Source: a bacterium (GTDB lineage: Bacteria; Bacillota; Clostridia; Lachnospirales; Lachnospiraceae). Taken from it: a stretch of DNA of 64,000 bases. Position 1 is the stretch's first letter, and the number at the start of each line of letters is the position of its first letter. Positions 33,729 through 41,251 of the stretch are shown one piece after another. The notes beneath the pieces were generated by a model. The model was not told where the DNA came from and made no database searches. It was given only the letters and a program-made list of their open reading frames with translations. Location: positions 124,001 through 188,000 of the forward strand of contig JAMPGX010000001.1 of the NCBI GenBank assembly GCA_023663725.1. The letters are read 5' to 3'. The translations under genes were made by a program, and so were the position numbers.

Positions 33729-34364
33729 ATGAAAATCGGAATTGTGGGAAAGAAAAAAGATACCGGCAATTATGAAGCTTTTATGAGAAATCATCAGATC
33801 GAATATCTGACCAGCCTCTCCATCAGTGAGCTGGGCAGCTGTGACAGCCTGCTCTTTCCGGGGGGAGGCGATATCACGCCCGCCTTTTTTGGAGAGCTTG
33901 ACCGTGGGTCCCGCTCTATCGACACAGAGTTGGATATCCTGCAGCTGCAGGCGCTGGAATACGGCGTGCAGCGCGGCATCCCCATTCTCGGCATCTGCAA
34001 GGGAATGCAGATCATCAATGTGGGACTGGGCGGCAGCATCATTCAGGATCTGCCCACAGCGGGCATACACCGGTATCAGGGTGCAGACCAATATCACGAG
34101 GCGGTCAATCTTCCCGACAGCTTCATCGCCGAGCTGTACGGAGAAACCATGGTGGTAAACAGCGCCCATCACCAGGGGCTGGGCAAGCTGGGCAAGGGGC
34201 TGCGTATCGTGTCCCGCTGCCCTCTTGATCAGTGCGTTGAAGCCGTCTGCCACGAATCCCTGCCGATCATTGGAGTCCAGTGGCACCCTGAACGACTCGA
34301 CCCTCTGCGTACAAGCGTCTCCGGCTCAGCGCTCCTGCACTATTTTCTGTCTCTCGGAGGATGA
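33729..34364 (+). CDS. Class I glutamine amidotransferase-like peptidase C26 (PuuD type)
   Basis: 211 aa. LLFPGGGDITPAFFGE near residue 40, GIPILGICKGMQIINVGLGG with the nucleophilic Cys near residue 89, and GVQWHPERLDP with the catalytic His near residue 180. This is the gamma-glutamyl-gamma-aminobutyrate hydrolase / peptidase C26 family, which removes gamma-glutamyl groups from amines or peptides. It is shorter than E. coli PuuD (about 254 aa). No putrescine genes are adjacent, so the substrate is open. Ribosome binding site GGGGGATTT. Confidence 0.88.
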   Translation: MKIGIVGKKKDTGNYEAFMRNHQIEYLTSLSISELGSCDSLLFPGGGDITPAFFGELDRGSRSIDTELDILQLQALEYGVQRGIPILGICKGMQIINVGLGGSIIQDLPTAGIHRYQGADQYHEAVNLPDSFIAELYGETMVVNSAHHQGLGKLGKGLRIVSRCPLDQCVEAVCHESLPIIGVQWHPERLDPLRTSVSGSALLHYFLSLGG

Positions 34365-34384
34365 ATGCGGCTGCCTGGAACCCC

Positions 34385-34473
34385 AGTGTACTGTACCGCT
34401 CACATTTCGCCAACTGATTTGCCTGCGTTTCCAACTGCTGCGTTGGCTTCCATCGACGTAGCAGTCGCTATCG
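34385..34473. repeat. Family B element, copy B4 (left half only), inside a coding sequence
   Basis: AGTGTACTGTACCGCTCACA begins a stretch of about 89 bases closely matching the left half of B2, including GCGTTGGCTTCCATCGACGT. The right half is missing. The 3' end of the DUF2974 gene on the minus strand lies inside it. Confidence 0.8.
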
Positions 34474-35602
34474 CCTCTGTCTCCCTCTTGGGGGCTCTCG
34501 CCCTAAGCTCCTGCTTCATACGCAGACCCGCGATCTCAAACAGCGATTTGACAGTCCTGCGCAGCGCTTTCTGGGTATCCTCGTCCAATCCTCTCATCGC
34601 CTCCACGACACCCTTCATGCTGCGTTTCAGATTGGTGGTAAAATCAATCAGGTTGTCCGCCTCTGAAGCTGACAGAATCTGAAACAGCGTGTCCACAAAG
34701 GTGCGCAGACTCTGCTCGTCCAGGGAGAGAATCCACTCGTTCAGCGTGTCATCCATAAAACGTCTGGTTTCATAGATATCAGACACCGTCACAAAATGCC
34801 CATCCTGCACCAGCCAGGTGAAGGGATTGTGCTGAGCTAAGCCAAAGGTGCGACTCTCCACTACCTGATAGCGGATATCCTTCTCAAACAGCATCCCCAC
34901 CAGCGAGGAGTGGGGCAAAATCTTGCAGGTGCGCTCCTCGATCTGTCCAAAATCACACTTTTCCAGAACCTCCGGACGAAAGCCGGGGCCATCCATACTG
35001 TAAATCTTGATAATGCGCTCCCTCACCTGAGGCGAACAGTTCATGGCCGCATAGACCGCTAGATTGCCGCCCTTGGAATGTCCGCCGATATAGAACCTGT
35101 GCGGAAGCCTCTCCGTGACCATATTCAGATATTTCACGGCAAACTCCTGCCCCGGCACCGGCGACAGAAAAGCCATATTGAAATCTTCCTTCCACCCCAC
35201 AATGGTCTCATCTGTCCCACGGTATGCGACATACATGCTGCCATCCTCCAGCAGCAAGGTCACAGCGGAAAATTGTGTCTCGAAATCCGCTCGGGTCTCG
35301 ATAATATTGACATAGCAGTTCAGCTTCATTTTCCGAAAGCGAACACTTTTTTGCATGGCTTCAAACAGAGCCCTGTTCTCCTTCTCATATCGCTCGTCCC
35401 CGTAGAGCTTTTCATAGTCCGGATGCCCGTATATCTGCTGCAGGGACACCGACCGGCCGTTCTCCGTCACCAGCGGCACCAGCCCGTCAAATTTCAGATA
35501 AGAGAACTGACACAGCACCAGGCTGTCCACGTCGTTCATCGGCTCTTCCTGCAGACTCACATCCGCGTATTCTCTCAGATAATCAATGATTGTTCCCTTC
35601 AT
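34400..35602 (-). CDS. DUF2974 (Mbeg1-like) alpha/beta-hydrolase with a repeat-derived C-terminus
   Basis: 400 aa. The N-terminus GTIIDYLREYADVSLQEEPMNDVDSLVLCQFSYL is typical of DUF2974. SMYVAYRGTDETIVGWKEDF and the nucleophile elbow FYIGGHSKGGNLAVYAAM (GxSxG) follow, so it is a probable lipase or esterase of the cytoplasm. Helical residues about 310-375 precede a tail. The last 24 residues (from AIATATSMEANAAVG to the stop) are encoded by repeat B4, so the original stop has been lost. The start codon overlaps the LCP gene stop (ATGA). Confidence 0.85.
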   Translation of the reverse strand: MKGTIIDYLREYADVSLQEEPMNDVDSLVLCQFSYLKFDGLVPLVTENGRSVSLQQIYGHPDYEKLYGDERYEKENRALFEAMQKSVRFRKMKLNCYVNIIETRADFETQFSAVTLLLEDGSMYVAYRGTDETIVGWKEDFNMAFLSPVPGQEFAVKYLNMVTERLPHRFYIGGHSKGGNLAVYAAMNCSPQVRERIIKIYSMDGPGFRPEVLEKCDFGQIEERTCKILPHSSLVGMLFEKDIRYQVVESRTFGLAQHNPFTWLVQDGHFVTVSDIYETRRFMDDTLNEWILSLDEQSLRTFVDTLFQILSASEADNLIDFTTNLKRSMKGVVEAMRGLDEDTQKALRRTVKSLFEIAGLRMKQELRARAPKRETEAIATATSMEANAAVGNAGKSVGEM

Positions 35603-36882
35603 GGCTCCTCCTGCTCTGTACCCTGCTGCTCCCCATAGATCTGTGTGCGGATAAACTCCTTGTTCTTCTCAAAGTCCACCTGCAGTACCGACATCTTGCG
35701 GATCGTAGCGTTCTGAAAGCTTCCCTCTATCGGGATGCTGGCCTGCACCAGATCATAGGTCAGCAGCTTGGGAGCCTCCAGGCTCAGGGCATAGCACTCT
35801 GACTTGCTGAGATTGGTAGTCAGATTGGGCAGGATGCCATCGATCATATCGCCTGCATTGGTGAGCAGAGAGGAGGGCAGCTGATGGAATACCGCCTCCA
35901 GAATCTTGCGCTGGCGCTCCGTGCGCCCGAAGTCCGTGCCAATATAGCGATTGCGGCTGTAGGCCAGGGCCTGAGGACCATTGAGATGCAGCCGCCCGCT
36001 GGCATCCGCCGGCAGATAGTCCGTATCTATAGGCCGCCCCTCCAGCATGTTATACTCATTCAGATAGGCGTTGACCAGCTGTACTTCCTCGTTCGTCAGC
36101 TCCAGCTCCACGCCGCCCACCGCGTCGATCAGATTGGCAAAGGCCTGGAAATTTACCTGCACATAGCGGTTCACCTCGATGTCCAGATTCAGCTTGATGG
36201 TCTCCAGGAGCAGCTCCGGTCCGCCAAAGGCGTAGGCCGCATTGAGCCGGTTGCCCTCATGTCCCGGAATCTCCACATAGATATCCCGCAGCAGGGATGT
36301 CATATAGATCGTCTTGGTGCGGTTGCTGACAGATACCAGAATCATGGCGTCGGAACGCCCATCCTCCCCGTTTTTCCGCGAGTCGTTGCCAATCAGGAGA
36401 ATATTGATGACGCCGTCCTCCTTCATGGGCTCGCCGGAGAGTATATCCGTCGGCGCATGTCCCACTCTGTCGTACAGATAGGATACAGCGGTATACCACA
36501 GGCCGACCAGCGCCAACAACAGCACCAGCACTACTGCCAGAAATCGTTTCAAACCTCTGCGCTTTTTCTTCTTTTTGCCCTGCGGACCGGATGCCTGCCC
36601 CCGTCCGCCCCGCTGCGGTTTCCTCTGCCCCGCGGATGTATCTGTCCTGTTCTGTGCCATAGCTGTCCTCACCGTTTCCCCGTCTCTATCTTCTCTGCTG
36701 TCTTCCTCTTCGCTGTCTTCTTTTTCATTATCTTCCTTTTCACTGTATTCCTTTTCCCCGTATGCTCCAGATCGGGACGCATACTCCTCATAGACCTCTT
36801 TCTCCAGAAATTCCTCCAGTCCTCTGTGGATTTGCTCCATCTCCGATCGCTTTCCTCTGCTATCCGCCTCCGCCATATTCAC
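35599..36882 (-). CDS. LytR-CpsA-Psr (LCP) family cell-wall polymer ligase
   Basis: 427 aa. A charged cytoplasmic N-terminus of about 125 residues (with EKEYSEKEDNEKEDSEEED and a KKKKKRRG stretch) is followed by one membrane helix (about 133-152). The outside LCP domain contains INILLIGNDSRKNGEDGRSDAMILVSV, MTSLLRDIYVEIPGHEGNRLNAAYAFGG and SRNRYIGTDFGRTERQRKIL. These hold the Arg and Asp residues that bind the polyprenyl pyrophosphate substrate. LCP proteins attach teichoic acids or capsule to peptidoglycan. It is cotranscribed with the DUF2974 gene and has its own promoter at 36935-36963. Confidence 0.93.
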   Translation of the reverse strand: MNMAEADSRGKRSEMEQIHRGLEEFLEKEVYEEYASRSGAYGEKEYSEKEDNEKEDSEEEDSREDRDGETVRTAMAQNRTDTSAGQRKPQRGGRGQASGPQGKKKKKRRGLKRFLAVVLVLLLALVGLWYTAVSYLYDRVGHAPTDILSGEPMKEDGVINILLIGNDSRKNGEDGRSDAMILVSVSNRTKTIYMTSLLRDIYVEIPGHEGNRLNAAYAFGGPELLLETIKLNLDIEVNRYVQVNFQAFANLIDAVGGVELELTNEEVQLVNAYLNEYNMLEGRPIDTDYLPADASGRLHLNGPQALAYSRNRYIGTDFGRTERQRKILEAVFHQLPSSLLTNAGDMIDGILPNLTTNLSKSECYALSLEAPKLLTYDLVQASIPIEGSFQNATIRKMSVLQVDFEKNKEFIRTQIYGEQQGTEQEEP

Positions 36883-36909
36883 ACCTTGCTTTCACATACC
36901 TCAAAATAC

Positions 36910-36937
36910 AATAATCGGGACTCACTTCCCGATTATT
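36910..36937 (-). terminator. Terminator after the sensor kinase gene
   Basis: AATAATCGGGA (36910-36920) and TCCCGATTATT (36927-36937), an 11-bp stem with a 6-base loop, followed on the minus strand by GTATTTTG. The -10 box of the LCP promoter (36935-36940) overlaps one arm, so the complete hairpin forms only in transcripts coming from upstream. Confidence 0.75.
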
Positions 36938-36963
36938 ATATTGCCCTTTTCGCTGAATGGCAA
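36935..36963 (-). promoter_or_regulatory. Promoter of the LCP-DUF2974 unit
   Basis: On the minus strand TTGCCA (36958-36963), 17 bases, TATAAT (36935-36940). TTGCC and GGCAA just before the -10 form an inverted repeat across the spacer. The response regulator promoter at 41189-41217 has the same layout. Confidence 0.75.
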
Positions 36964-36969
36964 GGCACT

Positions 36970-37875
36970 TTATGGAGAATTAATCAATTCTTTATTTTTG
37001 GTTTGCAAAGACAACAGAATACGCAGCCTCCCCTCCACCAGTTTGGCGCTCACTTGTCCGCCCATGCTCTCGGCCAACTCCTTTACAATGAACAGGCCCA
37101 GTCCGGAGGAGCCCTTTTGACGGGCCGGGTCCGCCTTATAGAATCTGTCAAAAATGTGTTCGGGGTCAGGTCTGTTGCCTGGCGGCACCTCATTGTCAAA
37201 TGTCAGACAACCTCCCTCCTGCCGGATTCTGATTTCCCCTGAGCCGTGAATCAGTCCATTCTGAATCAGGTTGAGAAAAATTCGACGCAGACATTCCTCG
37301 TCCGCCCACACCCGAATCTCCTCCTGCTGAAACTCCACTTCGGGAGAGACCCCTTTTTCCTCAAAGCTTCGGTACAATCCTACCAGACACTCGCTCAGAA
37401 GAGGCAATACCTGAATGTCCCGCATGTCCGGCGCATAGCCCTCACTGGTGAGCTTCGTGTATAGAAATAGCTCCTCCAGCATATCCTGCAGATCGCCCAG
37501 CCGCTCCTGTGCCACTCCCAGATAGTAATCCCGACGCTCATTCTCCGAGCACTCACGGGCAAGCTGCAGATATCCCGCGGCGCCGGTAAGCGGCGTGCGG
37601 ATATCGTGGGCCAGCCCCGCGATATTCTGCTTTAGCCGGTTTTCTGCCCTCTCATAGCGAATCTGGCCCTGACACCAATATGCGCGGAGATGATTCAGCT
37701 CCCGATACAGGGCCAGCATATCACGCTGCCGCCCCATTGTACCCAGCTCTATATGACTCCCCCGCTCCAACTCCTGAAGCTGCCTGCACAGGAACCGAAG
37801 CTCCTGAACACGGTGAATATGTCCCACCAGCAGAATCCCACAAAATATCGCCAATATCACCACTGCCACAACCAT
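36970..37875 (-). CDS. Sensor histidine kinase
   Basis: 301 aa. One membrane helix at residues 1-20, a short linker with little or no outside domain, and the dimerisation domain with LAHDIRTPLTGAAGYLQLA (phospho-acceptor His near residue 89). The catalytic domain has NLIQNGLIHG (N box), DRFYKADP (F box) and GSSGLGLFIVKELAE (G2 box). Small kinases of this form usually work with ABC transporters in sensing antimicrobial peptides. It is downstream of the ABC permease and ATPase genes. The likely partner regulator is at 40295, separated from this set by elements A3 and A4. Confidence 0.92.
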   Translation of the reverse strand: MVVAVVILAIFCGILLVGHIHRVQELRFLCRQLQELERGSHIELGTMGRQRDMLALYRELNHLRAYWCQGQIRYERAENRLKQNIAGLAHDIRTPLTGAAGYLQLARECSENERRDYYLGVAQERLGDLQDMLEELFLYTKLTSEGYAPDMRDIQVLPLLSECLVGLYRSFEEKGVSPEVEFQQEEIRVWADEECLRRIFLNLIQNGLIHGSGEIRIRQEGGCLTFDNEVPPGNRPDPEHIFDRFYKADPARQKGSSGLGLFIVKELAESMGGQVSAKLVEGRLRILLSLQTKNKELINSP

Positions 37876-37900
37876 ATCAATACTCCTATTAAAACTCCTA

Positions 37901-38737
37901 TTAAATGTCCTGCCGCCGCAGCACCAGTCCGGCTGTCACGGTATAGAGAAGCAGGAAACCGGCGCCCACCCCGTAGACATACAGATCCGCAGGGGAAGTG
38001 TAGCTGCCTGCACCCTGTTGGATACTCAGATAGATCGTATATTTCATCCAACCCGCCGCATGGAAGTTATTCAGTATCCCGTACAGAGCCATAGGAATCA
38101 GACCGCCTCCTATCAACACCGCCGTCAGCGTTCCCGCCGCCACGCTGCGGGTCCAGATACTGACCAGTATCACCATTGCGGCGAAGGCTGTGGTGAGCAG
38201 CCATACCCAGGACAGGTAGAACAGCAGACTTCCCACTCCGGTGTAGGGCACCATATTGCCAAACAGAAAGTTGAGCAGTATCGTAAAGCCCAACTGCAGC
38301 ACCAGATAGACGAGGTTCAACAGACCTGCCGTCAACACCTTGCTGCCCACATAGCTCCACCGGTTTTTATGGTGTGCCAGAATATTTTTGATAAATCCGC
38401 TCTGATAGTCCATGCACACAAACAATATGACCCATATCCCGAACACCAGGCTGTACATTCCTCCATTCATATCGCTCTGCCGGAACATGACCAAAGTGTC
38501 CACGCCATCCAATACACCGGAGAACTCCGCATACATCGCCTGCATCCCCCCGGCTTCCTCGATATCCTCCTCCCTGAACATACCGATGCTCAGCGCCACC
38601 TGCTGCCCCTGCGGTGTTCCTATCAGCCACAGCAGCCCATAGCAGAGTACTATCGTCACCAGCAGACAGGCCAGACAGACATAAGTCGATTTGCTCCTCA
38701 CCATTCTGTACAGATCCATGCGAAATTGATTAAACAT
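37901..38737 (-). CDS. ABC-2 type transporter permease
   Basis: 278 aa with six hydrophobic segments. It begins FRMDLYRMVRSKSTYVCLACLLVTIVL, and the first outside loop (about 45-95) carries charged residues. FILLNFLFGNMVPYTG and further helices follow. The layout is that of ABC-2 permeases of lantibiotic-immunity or multidrug exporters (LanE/G-like). Its start overlaps the ATPase gene by 8 bases. Role by context: export or detoxification of a membrane-active compound. Confidence 0.85.
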   Translation of the reverse strand: MFNQFRMDLYRMVRSKSTYVCLACLLVTIVLCYGLLWLIGTPQGQQVALSIGMFREEDIEEAGGMQAMYAEFSGVLDGVDTLVMFRQSDMNGGMYSLVFGIWVILFVCMDYQSGFIKNILAHHKNRWSYVGSKVLTAGLLNLVYLVLQLGFTILLNFLFGNMVPYTGVGSLLFYLSWVWLLTTAFAAMVILVSIWTRSVAAGTLTAVLIGGGLIPMALYGILNNFHAAGWMKYTIYLSIQQGAGSYTSPADLYVYGVGAGFLLLYTVTAGLVLRRQDI

Positions 38738-39659
38738 CTTCTTTTCCCCCCTCCATGCACTCCAGGAAATATTCCTCCAGGTTAATATGATGAAATCCTG
38801 ATGCGTATACCGCCGCGCCGCCCCTCGCCAGTATCCCGTTCAGCTCCGCGCCATCCGCAGGACCGTACACCCTTATCGTGCGCGCGTCAAACACCTCGGT
38901 TCGCAGCTGGGGAAAAGCCTCCTGAATCAGCGGCAACGCCACGCGCACATCCTCCACCTCAACCTGAAAATAATCCTGACTTTTATCCTCCAGCTCCTGA
39001 CGAGTGATCTGCTCGATCAGTTCCCCGTCCTTGATGATGCCGTAGTTGGTGGCTATCTTGCTCAGCTCTCCCAGAATATGGGAACTGAGCAGGATTGTTT
39101 TGCCCTCCTCCTGCAACTGTAGGAGGAGCTGCCTCAGCTCCTTGAATCCCTCCGGGTCCATGCCGTTGATAGGTTCGTCCAGGATCAGCAGATCGGGATT
39201 CCCCAGCAATGCCAGCGCCACTCCCAGCCGCTGTTTCATCCCCATGGAAAAATGTCTGACCTGCTTTTTTCCGGTATCCGCAAGTCCTGTCAGCTCCAGC
39301 ACCTCATCCACGCTCTTTTTCTCGGAAAGCCCCATGCATCTGGCTTTCATGACCACATTCTGCCTGGCCGTCATGTTGGGGTACAGGCCCGCAGACTCGA
39401 TCAGCACGCCCAGACGCCTGCGCACCACCGGATCGCTGACCGGCCTGTCGAACAGCATGGCCTCCCCCGATGTGGGAGCGACCAGACCGCTGAGCATCTT
39501 CAGGGTCGTGGATTTGCCGGCGCCGTTCCTGCCGATAAAGCCGTATATCTGCCCCACCCCCACCTGTAAATTCAGATCCTTTACCGCCGCCTTATCGCCG
39601 TAGCGCTTTGTCAGCCCTACCGTTTCCACGGCATATGCTTTTCTTTTTTCTGTACTCAC
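38730..39659 (-). CDS. ABC transporter ATP-binding protein
   Basis: 309 aa from GTG at 39659, chosen because AAAGGAG is 8 bases upstream. The frame continues to 39722 only by reading into repeat A3. Walker A GRNGAGKSTTLKML, signature FSMGMKQRLGVALALLGNPDLLILDEP (Walker B) and the H-loop SSHILGE are all present. A C-terminal extension (about 220-309) is like that of BcrA-type ATPases. It pairs with the permease downstream. Confidence 0.93.
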   Translation of the reverse strand: MSTEKRKAYAVETVGLTKRYGDKAAVKDLNLQVGVGQIYGFIGRNGAGKSTTLKMLSGLVAPTSGEAMLFDRPVSDPVVRRRLGVLIESAGLYPNMTARQNVVMKARCMGLSEKKSVDEVLELTGLADTGKKQVRHFSMGMKQRLGVALALLGNPDLLILDEPINGMDPEGFKELRQLLLQLQEEGKTILLSSHILGELSKIATNYGIIKDGELIEQITRQELEDKSQDYFQVEVEDVRVALPLIQEAFPQLRTEVFDARTIRVYGPADGAELNGILARGGAAVYASGFHHINLEEYFLECMEGGKEDV

Positions 39660-39691
39660 TTTTCTACTCCTTTCTGTCCAGAGAAGGTTCA

Positions 39692-39899
39692 TAGGCAGTT
39701 GCGAAACCTGGTTACTATGCAAGTGTCATGGTGCACATTGTATAATCCAACGTAGGCACGCTCTCGCTTCGTGAAAAACGTAACAGTGCTAAGCTCGAAA
39801 AAACCTCACTAAGCACTGACGTTTTTCAAGAGCCTACTTATGGAATATACAATATACACCATTCGATACCAGCAAAAAGATGGTTTGCGATTGCCTGTA
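39692..39899. repeat. Family A element, copy A3
   Basis: Left end TAGGCAGTTGCGAAACC; right end GGTTTGCGATTGCC. Read on the minus strand it has ATTGTATATTCC/GGATTATACAAT, GTAGGC/GCCTAC, TGAAAAACG/CGTTTTTCA and CAGTGCTTAG/CTTAGCACTG. Each differs from A1 by paired changes, and the innermost hairpin is deleted. Flanking 10-mers AGAAGGTTCA and ATAAGGTCCT agree at 7 of 10 positions, a possible decayed duplication. It lies immediately upstream of the ABC ATPase gene. Confidence 0.8.
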
Positions 39900-39911
39900 G
39901 ATAAGGTCCTA

Positions 39912-40232
39912 TAGACAATTGCAAAATCTTCTACAAGTAACGAAATTGTTCAATATAGGCAAAATGTTGTGCAAGTAAATCTACTATCCATATATGCTTT
40001 AATGCGGTGACAGAGTTGCCCTTATTTGTCTCTATTGCCAGTACCGAATTGTGTATATTGTATATTCCATAAGCAGACTCTTGAAAAACGTCGGCACTTA
40101 GCGAGGTCTGCCGAATTTATTCGGCACGAGCTTAGTGCCGTTACGTTTTTCACGAAGCGAGAGCGCGTCTGCGTTGGAATATACAATGTGCACAATGACA
40201 CTCGCATAGTAACTAAATTTGGAAAATGCCTA
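39912..40232. repeat. Family A element, copy A4, with about 110 bp of extra sequence on its left side
   Basis: Left end TAGACAATTGCAAAATC, right end GGAAAATGCCTA. The conserved core starts near 40030 and folds like A1 with paired substitutions: GCAGAC/GTCTGC instead of GCAAGC/GCTTGC, TGAAAAACG/CGTTTTTCA instead of the ACCG/CGGT region, and CGGCACT/AGTGCCG instead of CGGTACT/AGTACCG. The extra left part (39930-40028) has no counterpart in A1. A3 and A4 stand almost side by side in opposite orientation. Confidence 0.8.
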
Positions 40233-40294
40233 TAACTGTTATCTCATACACAAAGAGTATAAAATGGAATGTTTTAAAAAGCGTTCAGAAATGT

Positions 40295-41047
40295 TTAAGA
40301 AAGTTTAAAGCCTATTCCCCACACGGTCTGGATATAGGAATCTGTACCGCTTTTTTTGAGCTTGGAGCGGATATTGCTGATATGTACGTTGATGGTCTTG
40401 TCCTCCGCCAGATATTCTTCCCCCCAGGCGTACTCGTAGATCATCTGCTTGGTGAACACTCTCCTGGGATTGCGGATCAGCAGCTCCAGGATCAGGAATT
40501 CGTGGCGGGTCAGCTCCACCGGCTCTCCGCAGGCAGTCACCTCCTGCGTGTCTGGAGACAGTGTCCAATCTCGGTATGTATAGGTCTTTCTCACTCCAAA
40601 ATCTCCGCTCTCCCCGTGGGAGTCCTCATCCTGCGGTTTGCTGTCTCCCACCCCTGCTTCGGATGTCAGGCTGGGCGCGGCGGCATTCTTTTCCCTGCTG
40701 CGGCGCAGGCGTATCTGTATCCGCACCAGCAGCTCCGGCAAGTCAAAGGGCTTGCAGAGATAGTCCTCGGCGCCCGCCGACAACACCTCCACCTTGCTGT
40801 CGGTTCCGCTCTTGGCGGACAGCACGATCACCGGAGCCTTCTCTGAGAACAGCCCCACCAGCTCCTCCCCCGGAATACCGGGCAGCATCAGATCCAGCAA
40901 CACCAGATTGTATTCCTCCATGGAAAACAGCAGCTTGCCCTCACTGCCAGAATAAGCCTGGGTACAGGCATATCCGTGATTCTCCAGATATTCCTTTATC
41001 ATCTGGCTGTTGGACGCGTCATCTTCTACGATCAATATTTTCTCCAT
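40295..41047 (-). CDS. OmpR/PhoB-family response regulator
   Basis: 250 aa. Receiver domain with EDDASNSQMI at the start, phospho-acceptor Asp in LVLLDLMLPGIPGEE near residue 52, and VLSAKS with the conserved Lys. A Pro/Ser/Asp-rich linker of about 30 residues (137-165) is longer than usual. The winged-helix DNA-binding domain follows, with ELTRHEFLILELLIRNPRRVFTKQMIYEYAWG and INVHISNIRSKL. It was probably the first gene of a regulator-ATPase-permease-kinase operon, now interrupted by elements A3 and A4. Confidence 0.93.
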   Translation of the reverse strand: MEKILIVEDDASNSQMIKEYLENHGYACTQAYSGSEGKLLFSMEEYNLVLLDLMLPGIPGEELVGLFSEKAPVIVLSAKSGTDSKVEVLSAGAEDYLCKPFDLPELLVRIQIRLRRSREKNAAAPSLTSEAGVGDSKPQDEDSHGESGDFGVRKTYTYRDWTLSPDTQEVTACGEPVELTRHEFLILELLIRNPRRVFTKQMIYEYAWGEEYLAEDKTINVHISNIRSKLKKSGTDSYIQTVWGIGFKLS

Positions 41048-41144
41048 ACTCTCTCTTCTCCGTCATATTCACTGTGCCTGTGAAACTCTCCCTCTCTGCC
41101 AGTTGTAGCTGACTGAACCGGCCTGAATATTGCGCATATACAAA

Positions 41145-41186
41145 TCAGAGCGAAGCATACAGCATTCCCTGTATCCTCCGCTCTGA
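41145..41186. terminator. Hairpin between the MerR-type gene and the response regulator gene
   Basis: TCAGAGCG (41145-41152) and CGCTCTGA (41179-41186) form the outer stem, ATACAG/CTGTAT an inner stem. On the minus strand TTTGTAT follows. It would end the MerR-type gene transcript. It lies right at the start of transcripts from the promoter at 41189-41217. Confidence 0.65.
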
Positions 41187-41188
41187 AT

Positions 41189-41217
41189 ATTATATTGCGA
41201 TTTCACTCATATGGCAA
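41189..41217 (-). promoter_or_regulatory. Promoter of the response regulator gene
   Basis: Minus strand TTGCCA (41212-41217), 17 bases, TATAAT (41189-41194). The spacer ends CGCAA, partly complementary to the TTGCC at the -35, as in the LCP promoter. Confidence 0.75.
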
Positions 41218-41251
41218 GTTGCTTTTTGATTTCGAATTTATACGCCACTTT

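Noticed and set aside
23829-40235. Similar small open frames in the family A elements (for example 23829-24044, 33182-33379, 40026-40235) that look like a conserved protein family
   Set aside because: Both strands are open in the same places, no good ribosome binding sites precede them, and the similarity follows the palindromic DNA with paired changes. The conservation is better explained by the repeat than by a protein.
36970-41047. Naming the regulator-ABC-kinase set as a specific lantibiotic-immunity system
   Set aside because: The gene types fit, but no peptide gene, BceB-type permease or other specific marker is present, so only the general role is stated.
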